Shown here: piece by piece, positions 25,227 to 35,314 of the stretch
Layout of the letters: the number at the start of each line of letters is the position of its first letter
Position numbering within the stretch: position 1 is the stretch's first letter
From: JBKBYG01 sp046313435
GTDB taxonomy: Bacteria; Pseudomonadota; Alphaproteobacteria; Rickettsiales; Arcanibacteraceae
Length of the DNA: 64,000 nucleotides
Direction of reading: 5' to 3'
Assembly (NCBI GenBank): GCA_046313435.1
Contig: JBKBYG010000006.1
Location: forward strand, 1 to 64,000
Notes under the pieces: generated by a model
The model's database searches: none
Told to the model about the DNA's origin: nothing
The model's input: the letters and a program-made list of their open reading frames with translations, nothing else
Made by a program: the position numbers and the translations under genes

Positions 25227-26816
25227 ATGCCTATGCTTATAAATATTACCCAAGAAAGTTACCAAAATAAGTCATTTTATTCATTTGTAAATCCGCTTAT
25301 TACTTCAGTTTGTGCATATAATATTGCTGGTCTACCAGGATTTCTAGTTGGAGGAGCTTTTGCTGCTATTGATGAGATATTGATTTACAATGATTATACA
25401 GATAAGCATTACCTAACTACAACTTCATTTTACTCAAGTATAATATATAACTCAAAATTACTTTCTTTAAACTCTTTAAATCCTGCCGCGTATCTTCTAA
25501 GCGTATCTTTAGGAGGCCTTGCTTCCTATTTTCTCAATGATATGATAAATTTTGATATTTGTGTTGAAACTACAGTTAAATCAATTAATTCAATAAATAA
25601 ATTATACTCTGAAGACGATATTTTTTCTTTTGATAGAATTAAATATATTAGTAGTGAAATAAATGACATAGCATTTGAATTATTGAGTAGCCCGAGTCAG
25701 GCGTACGAGCATATCGAAAAAGATTTTCAGTTAATTATACAAAACCCCACCTATATAGCTATTGGACAGATATTTTTTAATATTGCTACAACAATTCTAT
25801 TAAGAAAATTCAGTGACTATTTAGTTAAAGATTTTAAACCGCAAGATAATTTATTTGAAACATATGAATGGGCAACTTCAGGAGCCGTTACAATTAGTGA
25901 TAAATGGAAATTAATATCTGGAATAGTTAGCAAATACTTACGTATTTTTGCGATTAATGAAGTATTTTCTTCATTAAAAGATTTAACGGGATACTATATA
26001 AATTCATATAAGGATAATTTGTATAATTCAAAGTTAAGTGAAGCAGTATTTGAAAATAACAATTTGATAAAATTCGCTACTAATGATGAGAATGTAATAT
26101 TATTACAAAATATTAAAGAGGACGTTGATTCTTCAATTTATGGTATCGATTCATTCAACAATTTATTTTCTACAGTTTATAATAGTATGTATGGGTTAAA
26201 ACTGGTTTATAACTATGTGCCAGATATTTTATTTCCATATTTGTGTTATAAATATTTTAGTAATATTATCAGTAACAAAATTGCTAAAAATACTGCTGAG
26301 GTTATAGATTCTTTAGAATATTATAATGATAAAAAAGAAAATTTAATGCTAGAATTAATTTTAAATTCTAAAACTTCTGAAGATTATAGAAGTGATGAAT
26401 CTATTAAAAATCAAATACAAATTACTGAGTCTGAGATAACATATTATAAAAAATATGAAAAATTTTGTAGTCTTTTAAGTAATACTTATAAAGTTAGCTT
26501 TAAGCTTATTGATATTCTGATAAAAATATTTATTATTAATGATAGGCTAATTGAAGTTACATTTACAGATGAAGATAGTACGTCTGCAATAATTAAAGGC
26601 TTGCCGAATATTGCGGAATTATTTTTATATGCAGAAAACTTTGAACAAAATAATGATGATCTTTTATCATCATTAAAAAATATTGATAAATTTTATGAAA
26701 TATTATCAAAGCCTCTTAATGAGAATATAGAAAATCTCGAGATAAACGATAGTGATATTCTAAAACTTGCAGGTAAAAATCAGGTTTTCGAATTTAGTGA
26801 GGCAAATCTATATTAA
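25227..26816 (+). CDS. Large hypothetical membrane-associated protein
   Basis: I do not recognise this 529-residue protein. The N-terminal 110 residues have hydrophobic, glycine-rich stretches (NIAGLPGFLVGGAFAAID and a segment around 85-105) that could insert in a membrane; the rest is rich in Ile, Asn, Ser and Tyr with long helices, including a coiled-coil-prone region near 370-420. No catalytic motif is visible. It follows the XRE-PAS gene by 75 bases with no clear Shine-Dalgarno. Candidate lineage-specific surface or secreted protein. Confidence 0.65.
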   Translation: MPMLINITQESYQNKSFYSFVNPLITSVCAYNIAGLPGFLVGGAFAAIDEILIYNDYTDKHYLTTTSFYSSIIYNSKLLSLNSLNPAAYLLSVSLGGLASYFLNDMINFDICVETTVKSINSINKLYSEDDIFSFDRIKYISSEINDIAFELLSSPSQAYEHIEKDFQLIIQNPTYIAIGQIFFNIATTILLRKFSDYLVKDFKPQDNLFETYEWATSGAVTISDKWKLISGIVSKYLRIFAINEVFSSLKDLTGYYINSYKDNLYNSKLSEAVFENNNLIKFATNDENVILLQNIKEDVDSSIYGIDSFNNLFSTVYNSMYGLKLVYNYVPDILFPYLCYKYFSNIISNKIAKNTAEVIDSLEYYNDKKENLMLELILNSKTSEDYRSDESIKNQIQITESEITYYKKYEKFCSLLSNTYKVSFKLIDILIKIFIINDRLIEVTFTDEDSTSAIIKGLPNIAELFLYAENFEQNNDDLLSSLKNIDKFYEILSKPLNENIENLEINDSDILKLAGKNQVFEFSEANLY

Positions 26817-26939
26817 CAGCAAATTAAATAAAGTCAAAACTACTTGCTTATAATTTGCAGTTGATCAGTCCTGTAATTATCTAAAGGTTAAATTGATTTT
26901 TAAATTAAACTATACAAGATTCATGAATATATAATTTAA

Positions 26940-27920
26940 TTAACTTAAAAGTATTTGGCCGTAAAATTCATGAATTAATTCTTTGACTTCTTGTGAATTA
27001 GAAATTTTATTTATTTTAGAACGGAATTCTGCAGAACCAGTAAGGCCACTACTATACCACCCAATATGTTTTCTTGCCATTCTAATTCCTGTTGTTTGCC
27101 CGTAATGTTCAAGCATATCATCTAAATGATTTAGTATAGTGTTTAATTGTTTATCTAGTGGAGGAGGTGGTAAATTTTTTCCTGTTTTTAAATAATGAGA
27201 GATTTGATTTATAAGCCATGGTTTTCCATAAGCCCCCCGTCCGATCATAATTCCATCTGCGCCAGATTCCTCTAATGCTGTTTTAGCATCTTCAATATTT
27301 TTAATATCTCCATTTGCTATTACCGGTATGTTTACTGCATCTTTAACTTGCTTAATAAATTTCCAATCAGCTACGCCTTCATAAAATTGGCATCTTGTTC
27401 TGCCATGAATAGTAATCATTTGGATTCCTATATCCTCAGCAATTTTAGCAAGTTTTGGTGCATTTTTGTTATTTGAATCCCACCCCATTCTCATCTTTAA
27501 TGTTACAGGAATTTTTACTGCTTTTACAGTTGCCTCTAATATCCTTGCTGCAAGTGCTTCGTCTTTCATTAAAGCTGAACCTGCATTACCTCCGACGACT
27601 TTTTTAACGGGGCATCCAAAATTTATATCAATAATTGGGGCGCCTTTATCTTCATTTAATTTTGCTGCTTCTGCCATTACTTCAGGATCGCAACCAGCAA
27701 GTTGAACTGAGGTATTATCTTCTTCATCTGAAATTATACATTTCTGTAATGATTGTTTTGTTTCAATTATCATGGCTCTACTTGCAATCATTTCTGAAAC
27801 TACGAGTCCTGCGCCAAATTTTTTAACTAATTTTCGAAATGGCATATCTGTTACCCCGGACATAGGAGCAAGAATAACAGGATTATCTATTTTTATATTT
27901 CCAATATTAATTGAAGTCAT
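26940..27920 (-). CDS. dusB: tRNA-dihydrouridine synthase DusB
   Basis: The protein reduces specific tRNA uridines with FMN and NADPH. Visible are the FMN-binding start VILAPMSGVTDMPFRKLV, the catalytic-cysteine loop DINFGCPVKKVVGG, HGRTRCQFYEG, IANGDI and GADGIMIGRGAYGKPW, and a short helical C-terminal domain. I place the start at 27920 (MTSINIGNI), giving 326 residues, the usual family length; an upstream in-frame ATG at 27980 adds 20 residues with no homology. Neither start has a clear Shine-Dalgarno. Confidence 0.93.
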   Translation of the reverse strand: MTSINIGNIKIDNPVILAPMSGVTDMPFRKLVKKFGAGLVVSEMIASRAMIIETKQSLQKCIISDEEDNTSVQLAGCDPEVMAEAAKLNEDKGAPIIDINFGCPVKKVVGGNAGSALMKDEALAARILEATVKAVKIPVTLKMRMGWDSNNKNAPKLAKIAEDIGIQMITIHGRTRCQFYEGVADWKFIKQVKDAVNIPVIANGDIKNIEDAKTALEESGADGIMIGRGAYGKPWLINQISHYLKTGKNLPPPPLDKQLNTILNHLDDMLEHYGQTTGIRMARKHIGWYSSGLTGSAEFRSKINKISNSQEVKELIHEFYGQILLS

Positions 27921-28055
27921 TTTATATATTATGTTTAAATTATTTATTTTGGTTATAACTCTAATTAGAATTTTTTTCAAGTAAGTTGCAATTAATAATT
28001 CCTTTATATTTTTACAGTATGATATTTAAATAATTATATATTTAAGGAAATATTT

Positions 28056-29525
28056 ATGTTCGGTTCAAATTTAAAAGAAGAATTACAAAATTTACGTGCA
28101 GAATTAGAAGCATTAGGTCGCTCACAAGCGGTAATTGAATTTGATATGGATGGAATGGTAATTTGGGCAAATGAAAATTTTTTAAAAGTAATCGGATATA
28201 GTTTAGAAGAGATTAAAGGCAAGCACCATAGGATGTTTGTTTGTAGATTACAAAAGGATACTGAGGAATATAAGAAATTTTGGGAGGATTTGAGAGAAGG
28301 TAAATTTCAACAAGCTGAGTTTAAACGTGTGGCCAAAGGTAATAAGGAAATATGGATCCAAGCAACTTATAATCCTATATTTAAAAAAGGCAAGCCTTAT
28401 AAAATAGTAAAATATGCTGTAGATACGACAGAAGAAAAGTTAAAAAATTCAGATTACTCAGAGCAAGTTAAGGCTATAAATAAGGCTTTAGCTGTAATTG
28501 AATTTGAATTAACAGGTAATATAATTAAGGCAAATGAAAATTTTTTAAACGCTACTGGATATAAATTAGAAGAAATTCAGGGCAAGCATCACTCTATGTT
28601 TGTGGAAGAATCATTTAAAAATAGTGCTGAATATAAAAATTTTTGGGAAAATCTTAGAAAGGGTCAATTTATTTCAGAAAAATTTAAACGTTTAGGGAAA
28701 AATGGTAATGAGATTTGGATTCAAGCATCATATAATCCTGTTCGTAATAGTGAAGGAGAAATTTTTAAGATAGTAAAATATGCTTCTGATATTACTCAGG
28801 ACGTATTAAATGAAATGAGAAATCAAAAAGTTAAAGATATTATTGACGAAAATATAGGCAAACTTGCTAATGCAATTGCGCAATCAAAAGCTTCTAATAC
28901 GCTTGCTCAGAAAACATCTACGAATATTCAAACTGTTGCAGCTGCTGCTGAAGAAATGAGTGCTTCGATAAAAGAGATTGCTGTCAATACAATAAAATCA
29001 AAAGATAAAGTTGAAGAGATGTTCAATCAAATTGATTCTACAAATCAAACTACTCAACAATTAACTGTTACTTCGAAGTCAATGTCTAATATTGTAGATC
29101 TAATTGTTAATATAGCAAATAATATAAATTTGCTAGCACTTAATGCTACTATTGAGGCGGCAAGGGCAGGAGAAGCGGGTAAAGGATTTGCAGTAGTAGC
29201 TAGTGAAGTTAAAAATCTTGCAAGTCAAACGACTAAAGCAACTGAGCAAATTACAAATCAAATTAATGAAATGCAAAACATGTCTAGCAATGTTGGGGTA
29301 GCTTTAGAAGGAACAAAAATATTAATTGAGGAAATTAAACAGTTCATTACAGTTGTGGCGACTTCTATTGAAGAGCAAACTGCTGTAACCTCAGATATTT
29401 CACAAAATATTCAAACTGCTTCAAATGCTATGCATGAGATTAGCGGAAATGTAGAGCAAGTTACTAATGCAGTAGAATTTTCTTATGAAGCAATTAAAAA
29501 AGTTGAAGAAGCTTCAACGCAATAA
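28056..29525 (+). CDS. Soluble PAS-PAS methyl-accepting chemotaxis protein
   Basis: The 489-residue receptor has two tandem PAS domains (about 18-130 and 143-255) and a chemoreceptor signalling domain (about 280-489), with no membrane helix, so it is cytoplasmic. The PAS repeats carry VIEFDMDGMVIWANENFL and FKIVKYASDIT-type motifs. The tip has NLLALNATIEAARAGEAGK and GFAVVASEVKNLA, which docks CheA/CheW. It has a good AAGGAAAT Shine-Dalgarno. Its near twin follows at 29776. Such receptors usually sense redox or internal metabolites; the ligand is not known here. Confidence 0.92.
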   Translation: MFGSNLKEELQNLRAELEALGRSQAVIEFDMDGMVIWANENFLKVIGYSLEEIKGKHHRMFVCRLQKDTEEYKKFWEDLREGKFQQAEFKRVAKGNKEIWIQATYNPIFKKGKPYKIVKYAVDTTEEKLKNSDYSEQVKAINKALAVIEFELTGNIIKANENFLNATGYKLEEIQGKHHSMFVEESFKNSAEYKNFWENLRKGQFISEKFKRLGKNGNEIWIQASYNPVRNSEGEIFKIVKYASDITQDVLNEMRNQKVKDIIDENIGKLANAIAQSKASNTLAQKTSTNIQTVAAAAEEMSASIKEIAVNTIKSKDKVEEMFNQIDSTNQTTQQLTVTSKSMSNIVDLIVNIANNINLLALNATIEAARAGEAGKGFAVVASEVKNLASQTTKATEQITNQINEMQNMSSNVGVALEGTKILIEEIKQFITVVATSIEEQTAVTSDISQNIQTASNAMHEISGNVEQVTNAVEFSYEAIKKVEEASTQ

Positions 29526-29775
29526 GTTTAAATATTCAAGGATTTTAAAATTGCTTAATTCTAATAATTTTTTTGTAAAACCTAAAATTTATAATTTACA
29601 ATAATTTATCTCTATGAATTTTTTATCAAATACTCATTTAATGCTGCTAGTTTCTCTATAAAAGCTATAACTTATTAATTTTTATAGAAAATTAAATTTT
29701 TAACTAAATATTTACTAACCATAGCTTATAATAAGCAATGTTTATGATTTTTGTAATTTTGTTAAGGAAGTATAT

Positions 29776-31239
29776 ATGATGTTTAATAATTTAGAGTTAA
29801 AGCAAAAAATTGTAGCCCTTCAATCTGCACTTGATGCTTTAAATAAGTCGCAAGCTGTAATTGAATTTGACCTTAATGGGATAATTCTTGATGCAAATAA
29901 AAACTTTCTAAATGTTACAGGATACAATTTAGACGAAATTAAAGGTCAGCATCATAGTATGTTTGTTGAACCAGAATATAAAATAAGTAAAGAATATGAA
30001 CAATTTTGGGTAAATTTAAAGGAAGGTATTTATCAACAAGCAGAATATAGACGCTTTGGAAAGAATGGTAAAGAAATTTGGATTCAGGCTTCATATAATC
30101 CTATCTTTAAAGACAATAAACCATTTAAAATTGTAAAATATGCAACAGATATAACGCAGGAAAAACTTCAAAATGCTGATTATTTAGGGCAAATTAATGC
30201 TATCCATAAATCAAAAGCTGTTATTACTTTTGATTTAGAAGGCAATATATTAGATGCTAACGACAATTTTTTAAAAACAATGGGATATAGCCATGAAGAA
30301 ATTAAGGGTAAACATCATAGCATGTTTGTTGAATCAGAATACAGGAATTCAAACGAGTATAAACAATTTTGGGCAGAATTAAAACAGGGTATTTATCACT
30401 CAGGTGAATTTAAACGTGTTAATAAAAGTGGTAAAAAAATATGGTTGCAAGCATGCTATAATCCTATTCTAAATTTAAATGGGAAGCCTTTTAAAATAGT
30501 AAAATACGCATCTGATATAACAAAGCAAATGAAAAACCAACGTATTAAGGATATTGTGGATCAAAATTTAAATAAATTGAGTTCAGCAATTAATCAGTCA
30601 AAAAATGCAAATAATTTAGCAATTCAAACCTCTTCGAATATTCAAGCAGTAGCTGCTGCTGCTGAAGAAATGAGCGCTTCAATTAAAGATATTTCATCAA
30701 ATATTGGAAAATCAAAAGATAGGGTTGAAGAAATGTTTAATCAAATTGACACTACAAATAAAACTACTCAGCAATTAGCAGTTACTTCTAAGTCAATGTC
30801 TAATATTGTAGACCTTATTGTTAATATAGCAAATAATATAAATTTGTTAGCGCTTAATGCTACTATTGAGGCAGCAAGGGCAGGTGAAGCAGGTAAAGGA
30901 TTTGCAGTAGTAGCAAGTGAAGTTAAAAATCTTGCAAGTCAAACGACTAAGGCAACTGAGCAAATTACAAATCAAATTAATGAAATGCAAAATATGTCTA
31001 GCAACGTTGGGGAACTATTAGAAGGAACTAAATCGTCAATTGAAGCAGTAAGGCAATTTACTACAATTGTAGCGACTTCAATTGAAGAACAAACTGCTGT
31101 TACTTCAGAAATTTCGCAAAATATTCAAAATGCCTCGAATTCTGTAAATCATATAAGTGGAAATGTTAACGAAGTAACCAATGCAATTCAAATTTCATAT
31201 GATGCAATTAATCAAGTTGAAAATGCTTCTTTAGATTAA
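29776..31239 (+). CDS. Soluble PAS-PAS methyl-accepting chemotaxis protein (paralogue)
   Basis: The 487-residue product has the same layout as its neighbour: PAS (about 18-130), PAS (about 143-250), signalling domain (about 280-487), no membrane segment. Around the signalling tip the two genes are almost identical at the DNA level (compare 29080-29290 with 30796-31006), whereas the PAS domains have diverged, so input differs while output is conserved. AAGGAAG lies upstream of the ATG. It probably arose by tandem duplication with later gene conversion. Confidence 0.92.
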   Translation: MMFNNLELKQKIVALQSALDALNKSQAVIEFDLNGIILDANKNFLNVTGYNLDEIKGQHHSMFVEPEYKISKEYEQFWVNLKEGIYQQAEYRRFGKNGKEIWIQASYNPIFKDNKPFKIVKYATDITQEKLQNADYLGQINAIHKSKAVITFDLEGNILDANDNFLKTMGYSHEEIKGKHHSMFVESEYRNSNEYKQFWAELKQGIYHSGEFKRVNKSGKKIWLQACYNPILNLNGKPFKIVKYASDITKQMKNQRIKDIVDQNLNKLSSAINQSKNANNLAIQTSSNIQAVAAAAEEMSASIKDISSNIGKSKDRVEEMFNQIDTTNKTTQQLAVTSKSMSNIVDLIVNIANNINLLALNATIEAARAGEAGKGFAVVASEVKNLASQTTKATEQITNQINEMQNMSSNVGELLEGTKSSIEAVRQFTTIVATSIEEQTAVTSEISQNIQNASNSVNHISGNVNEVTNAIQISYDAINQVENASLD

Positions 31240-31313
31240 AATAGTAATTATTTCATTTCATGAATTTTAATTTTATGTTATCTTCGTAAAAAAATTATAT
31301 GAAGGGGATAAAA

Positions 31314-32231
31314 ATGACTATAAATCAAGATAAAGAAAAAAATTTTTTTAGTGCACTGCAAAAAGGCGATAACGAAGCAGTTTATAATTTTTTAAAAGAA
31401 GGAATGGATGTAAATATTTTTAATGCTCTAGGAGAAACTCCATTACATATAGCTTGTCTTTATGGTCATGTAGAGATTGTTAAAATACTTTTACAGTTTA
31501 ATGCTAACCCTAAAGCAGCAAGCATGGGCAATGGACATCAACAACCTATTCATTATGCTGCAGAAAATGGTAATAGTGAAATATTACAACTTTTATTGTC
31601 TAAAAAAGTTAATATTAATGCTAAAGATGTAAGTGGATCAACGGCTTTACATATTTCAGCAGAGCTTGGGCATACAGAGTTTGTTGAAACGCTGTTAAAA
31701 AATAATGCTAGAATAGAAGTTTCCAATAATGCTAAGCAAACACCGCTATCAAAGGCAGTCAGATCCCAGAGAGTTGATACAGTAAAGATGTTAATTGCTA
31801 GGGGAGCTGATAAAGACGTTATTGATGAAGATGGGAATACAGTATTACATAATGCTGCATATTCAAGAAATATTCAAATTATAAAAATAATAGTCGATAG
31901 TAAAACAAATCTAAATGTAAAAAATTTCAAAGGACAAGCTCCTCTTGATATTGCAATTTGGCACCATAAAAATGCGTCTTCTAAATCATATGAGTTCTGT
32001 AAGTTTCTTATAAAATCTGGGGCAAAACTTACTGAAGGTAATATAGAATTCTTAGAAGAAAAAGACTCTGAGTTTCTTAATGAACTTATTATACTAAGTA
32101 AAGAGACTAAGCCCAATTATATGAAACGCTTACAGAATACTATATCTAAAATAATTTCCAACGGGCCAAGAACTAATGACTCATTTAAAAGTGAAACATC
32201 AAGTAAAGATGTAATTAGAGCTAAAATGTAA
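31314..32231 (+). CDS. Ankyrin repeat protein
   Basis: The start is the ATG at 31314 (MTINQDKEK), which follows AAGGGGAT; the ATG at 31299 overlaps that site. The 305-residue protein has about seven good ankyrin repeats in residues 12-225, for example ETPLHIACLYGHVEIVKILL and STALHISAELGHTEFVETLL. A lysine-rich tail (about 255-305) follows. It lies after the twin chemoreceptors and converges on a second, short ankyrin gene. Candidate host-interaction protein by family, not by signal. Confidence 0.9.
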   Translation: MTINQDKEKNFFSALQKGDNEAVYNFLKEGMDVNIFNALGETPLHIACLYGHVEIVKILLQFNANPKAASMGNGHQQPIHYAAENGNSEILQLLLSKKVNINAKDVSGSTALHISAELGHTEFVETLLKNNARIEVSNNAKQTPLSKAVRSQRVDTVKMLIARGADKDVIDEDGNTVLHNAAYSRNIQIIKIIVDSKTNLNVKNFKGQAPLDIAIWHHKNASSKSYEFCKFLIKSGAKLTEGNIEFLEEKDSEFLNELIILSKETKPNYMKRLQNTISKIISNGPRTNDSFKSETSSKDVIRAKM

Positions 32232-32237
32232 TAAAAT

Positions 32238-32519
32238 TTATACCGATAAATTAAGTCTTAAACTAGTCATACTATTTAATGGCTCTTTCCTGCTTGCATA
32301 TGTTTGACTAGCGCAATTATGTGCAAGAATATCCTTATTAAATATTATTTCTTCTTTTACAAGGGCATTTATTACAGCACTATTACCATTTAATACTGCC
32401 CAATTTAAGGGAGTCATATCAAATTCATTAGTTGAATCTAAAACTTTAGGAGTATTTGATAATATCTCTTTTATTAGAGAAATATTGTTTTCCGATATTG
32501 CTTCAAAAATATTTGTCAT
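32238..32519 (-). CDS. Short ankyrin protein
   Basis: The 93-residue product is essentially two ankyrin repeats (FEAISENNISLIKEIL and MTPLNWAVLNGNSAVINALV) plus a short unrelated tail. It may be a complete small protein or the surviving 5' end of a longer one. It converges with the larger ankyrin gene, leaving 6 bases between them. No clear Shine-Dalgarno is present. Confidence 0.6.
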   Translation of the reverse strand: MTNIFEAISENNISLIKEILSNTPKVLDSTNEFDMTPLNWAVLNGNSAVINALVKEEIIFNKDILAHNCASQTYASRKEPLNSMTSLRLNLSV

Positions 32520-32588
32520 AATTGTTTTAAACTTTTTGTTAATTATTTTACTAATATAAACTATTAAAATTAATTTGTCAAGAAAAAG

Positions 32589-33452
32589 TTAATTTTTTAT
32601 TAATAATATTTGCGTAATTAAATTTTTACTCATACTAATCCAAATCCCAATAAAAAAGAATTTTATATAAGAATAAGCGAAATGATATTCATGATAAAAT
32701 GGCAGATATTTAAATCCATAATATATAAATAATGTAACGAAAACACTTGCAATTATTGACAAAAAGTTAGTGAAGCCATTAATAGATACTGCTTTGAAAT
32801 CAGTCGAAAATCCTATCATAATGCCACTAACTGCTGCTAAAGTAATACAGAATAAATGAGAATGAGTGTGTACAGCAAAGATCAAAAATATAATAGAAAG
32901 AAATATTGATGAACATAGAAATTTTTTATTTTTAATAATAGCAATTTGATCAATATATTTAATGTAAATAATTAATATCATTAAGCCAATCAACAATCCA
33001 GCTATAACATCAGTCGGAAAATGTACTGCTAAATAAATTCTTGAAAAACTTATAAGACATACCAAAATTGTAGCAAAGTAATTAAAAAACTTATTATTAA
33101 GTTTATAAGCTATTATACCCCAAAAAATGGGTGCAAGTTGTGCATGCCCACTAGGAAAACTATATGATTCAACATGCTTATAAACATCGATTGTAGAATC
33201 TAATATAAAAGGCCGTGGAAGTTGTAAGGCTTCTTTTATAAAGAAATTAAAAAGCGCAGATAAAAGTAAGGTTATACTAAATTTATAAGCAAATTTTTGA
33301 TCTCTAATTTGCCAGATAATAGGCAAAGCAATTATAAAAAATAGTTCTTCTCCTAATAAAGACAGCGATTTAAAGAAGGTATCTCCAACAATAGTTCGAT
33401 AATTTTGAATTAGGGAAATTATTCCTAATTCAAAGCTTCTTATGTCCAACAC
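32589..33452 (-). CDS. PAP2-family membrane phosphatase
   Basis: The 287-residue polytopic protein carries the three PAP2 phosphatase motifs: KEALQLPRPF, SFPSGHAQ and SRIYLAVHFPTD, facing the periplasm in this family. Substrates are typically undecaprenyl diphosphate, phosphatidic acid or phosphatidylglycerophosphate. Membrane helices fill the rest. The start is a GTG at 33452, chosen because AAGGAGT lies upstream and overlaps the stop codon of the racemase-like gene, so translation of the pair is coupled. Confidence 0.88.
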   Translation of the reverse strand: MLDIRSFELGIISLIQNYRTIVGDTFFKSLSLLGEELFFIIALPIIWQIRDQKFAYKFSITLLLSALFNFFIKEALQLPRPFILDSTIDVYKHVESYSFPSGHAQLAPIFWGIIAYKLNNKFFNYFATILVCLISFSRIYLAVHFPTDVIAGLLIGLMILIIYIKYIDQIAIIKNKKFLCSSIFLSIIFLIFAVHTHSHLFCITLAAVSGIMIGFSTDFKAVSINGFTNFLSIIASVFVTLFIYYGFKYLPFYHEYHFAYSYIKFFFIGIWISMSKNLITQILLIKN

Positions 33453-33466
33453 TATATTATACTCCT

Positions 33467-34207
33467 TTATGCATTTTGAAAGAGATTATATCCTATTATT
33501 TCCTTATAAGGAGGTGCATTATATATCATTTTATTTTGAGTATATCCACACTCTGATATAAATTTCGCATATCTTATGGCAGTAGGTAAGGGATCTATAA
33601 TTAATGGATGATACCCTGATTTTAATAAAGATTGCTTAAGGTTTTTTTCTCTTCCAATAAAGTAACTTCCAGCTAAAATAATTGTACTACAATTATCAAC
33701 TTCAATAATATCTTTTGCAGCTTTGAATAAAAGCTTTTCTACAGCTTGATTATCTTTTATATCTAGCGGTCTTAAATCAATGTTTCTAATAGATTGTAAT
33801 GAATTGTTGAAACCATAATTTTCAATTACTTCTTCAAGCATTGTAGCTTGTTTTTGGGCCACTGTAATTAAACTAAATTTTGAACCAAAATTTCTAGCAA
33901 TTGAAAATGCTGTTTGTCCTAATCCTATGATTGGTATTGAAGTTACTTCCCTACAAGACTTGATCCCGGTATCTCCCATTGATTCAATTACTATTGCATC
34001 TACTTTATCTCTTTCTGCCTCTAAAGTTGCCTTGATTAGGCCTGGAACGCATAAAGATTCATCGAAATACGATTCAATACAAGTAGGGCCTGTCTCAATC
34101 TTTGCAAGACTTACTTCAGTTTCCTTATTACAGTAGGGCTTTAAATCTTCTATTTGCCTTGCTTTGTCTTCGGTACTAGCAACTATAACTCTAATGTGGG
34201 TTTTCAT
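33467..34207 (-). CDS. Asp/Glu/hydantoin racemase-superfamily protein lacking the usual cysteines
   Basis: The 246-residue protein follows the aspartate/glutamate/hydantoin racemase fold pattern: VIVASTEDKA, IVIESMGDTG, IIGLGQTAFS, ILAGSYFIG and IDPLPTAIRYAKF. In the family two cysteines act as acid and base, in xxCFGDPG-like and LGCAGM-like positions. Here those positions read Ser76 and Gly180/Ser181, so the normal two-base chemistry looks impossible. The gene has a consensus AGGAGG upstream and is coupled to the PAP2 gene 14 bases later. It may be a binding protein or a different isomerase or lyase. Confidence 0.78.
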   Translation of the reverse strand: MKTHIRVIVASTEDKARQIEDLKPYCNKETEVSLAKIETGPTCIESYFDESLCVPGLIKATLEAERDKVDAIVIESMGDTGIKSCREVTSIPIIGLGQTAFSIARNFGSKFSLITVAQKQATMLEEVIENYGFNNSLQSIRNIDLRPLDIKDNQAVEKLLFKAAKDIIEVDNCSTIILAGSYFIGREKNLKQSLLKSGYHPLIIDPLPTAIRYAKFISECGYTQNKMIYNAPPYKEIIGYNLFQNA

Positions 34208-34313
34208 ATATCCTCCTGAAATTAAAAATAAGATATATAAAAATATAAATAGACAATATTATTTAGCAATATAGTAAAAAGTTAAAAGCTTATAACTAAA
34301 AGGTATATAGTGT

Positions 34314-35201
34314 TTATAAGTTAGGGGATTTGCTTACAACATTTTGTAACATGTAATCAATAAATACTCTTATCTTTAAAGGCAAATATTTCTGCTTTTT
34401 ATAATATAGATATATTGATTGAGTTTTATCTAAGAGTCTGGGTAGTATTTCTATAAAGATACCTTCTTGTATAAAATTTTTAATTTCATCATATTGAATT
34501 TGTATAATTCCTATTCCTTCTAAAGCCAAATCTATCATGCTATAAGTGTCATTAACCATTAATTTAGGTATAATAGAAACTTTGCATCCATCTTTAAACT
34601 CAAGATTATTATCAATACGTTTATTGTGACCAATAAAAAAATGATCTTTTAAATCTATCGGTTTCTGAGGAAGAGTCTTTTGCTCAAAATACTTTGGAGA
34701 TGCAACTAATACATACTTAGTGTTAAAAATCTTTCTTGCTATATATTTATCATTATCTATTCCAAAAAGACCAAAAACTATATCTATTTTTTCATTTTCA
34801 AGATTAGGAACACGGTCTGCAATTTCTAAATTCAAATTAATATCAGAATATCTATGTAAAAAATTTTTTGTATAAGGGATAATATAGTTTTTAGCAAAGT
34901 ATTCTGTACTGAGAATTTTTAATTCTCCATTTGGCTGACTTGAACAAAGCGAAAAATCTTGGAATGCTTCATATATTTCATTTATAGCAGGTTTTATTTT
35001 CTCATAAAATAACCTTCCTGATTCTGACAAATATATGTTTTTAGTAGAGCGATGAAATAACTGAGCGTTTAATAAATCTTCAATATTATTTATCTGTTTT
35101 GCTACTGCGACTGCAGAAATATTCAGTTTTCTTGCAGCTGCACTAAAGCTACCTTGTTCAGCAACAGTAATAAAACTATTTAAATTTTCAAACTTACCCA
35201 T
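34314..35201 (-). CDS. LysR-family transcriptional regulator
   Basis: The 295-residue protein has the LysR winged helix at residues 3-62 (NSFITVAEQGSFSAAARKLNI, then the recognition segment AVAKQINNIEDLLNAQLF) and a LysR substrate-binding domain at about 90-290. The start is the ATG at 35201, just after GGAAGAAG; a TTG five codons upstream is less likely. It is divergent from the VOC gene at 35315, the classic arrangement for a LysR regulator and its target, with a 113-base shared promoter region. Confidence 0.9.
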   Translation of the reverse strand: MGKFENLNSFITVAEQGSFSAAARKLNISAVAVAKQINNIEDLLNAQLFHRSTKNIYLSESGRLFYEKIKPAINEIYEAFQDFSLCSSQPNGELKILSTEYFAKNYIIPYTKNFLHRYSDINLNLEIADRVPNLENEKIDIVFGLFGIDNDKYIARKIFNTKYVLVASPKYFEQKTLPQKPIDLKDHFFIGHNKRIDNNLEFKDGCKVSIIPKLMVNDTYSMIDLALEGIGIIQIQYDEIKNFIQEGIFIEILPRLLDKTQSIYLYYKKQKYLPLKIRVFIDYMLQNVVSKSPNL

Positions 35202-35314
35202 CTTCTTCCAGTACAAACCTGAGGTTATTAATAATTAACTTTTTAGTATATTCATAAAAGATCATTTTATCAATATTATCTAATCATATTCAATCAATAA
35301 TTATGGAGAAAATT

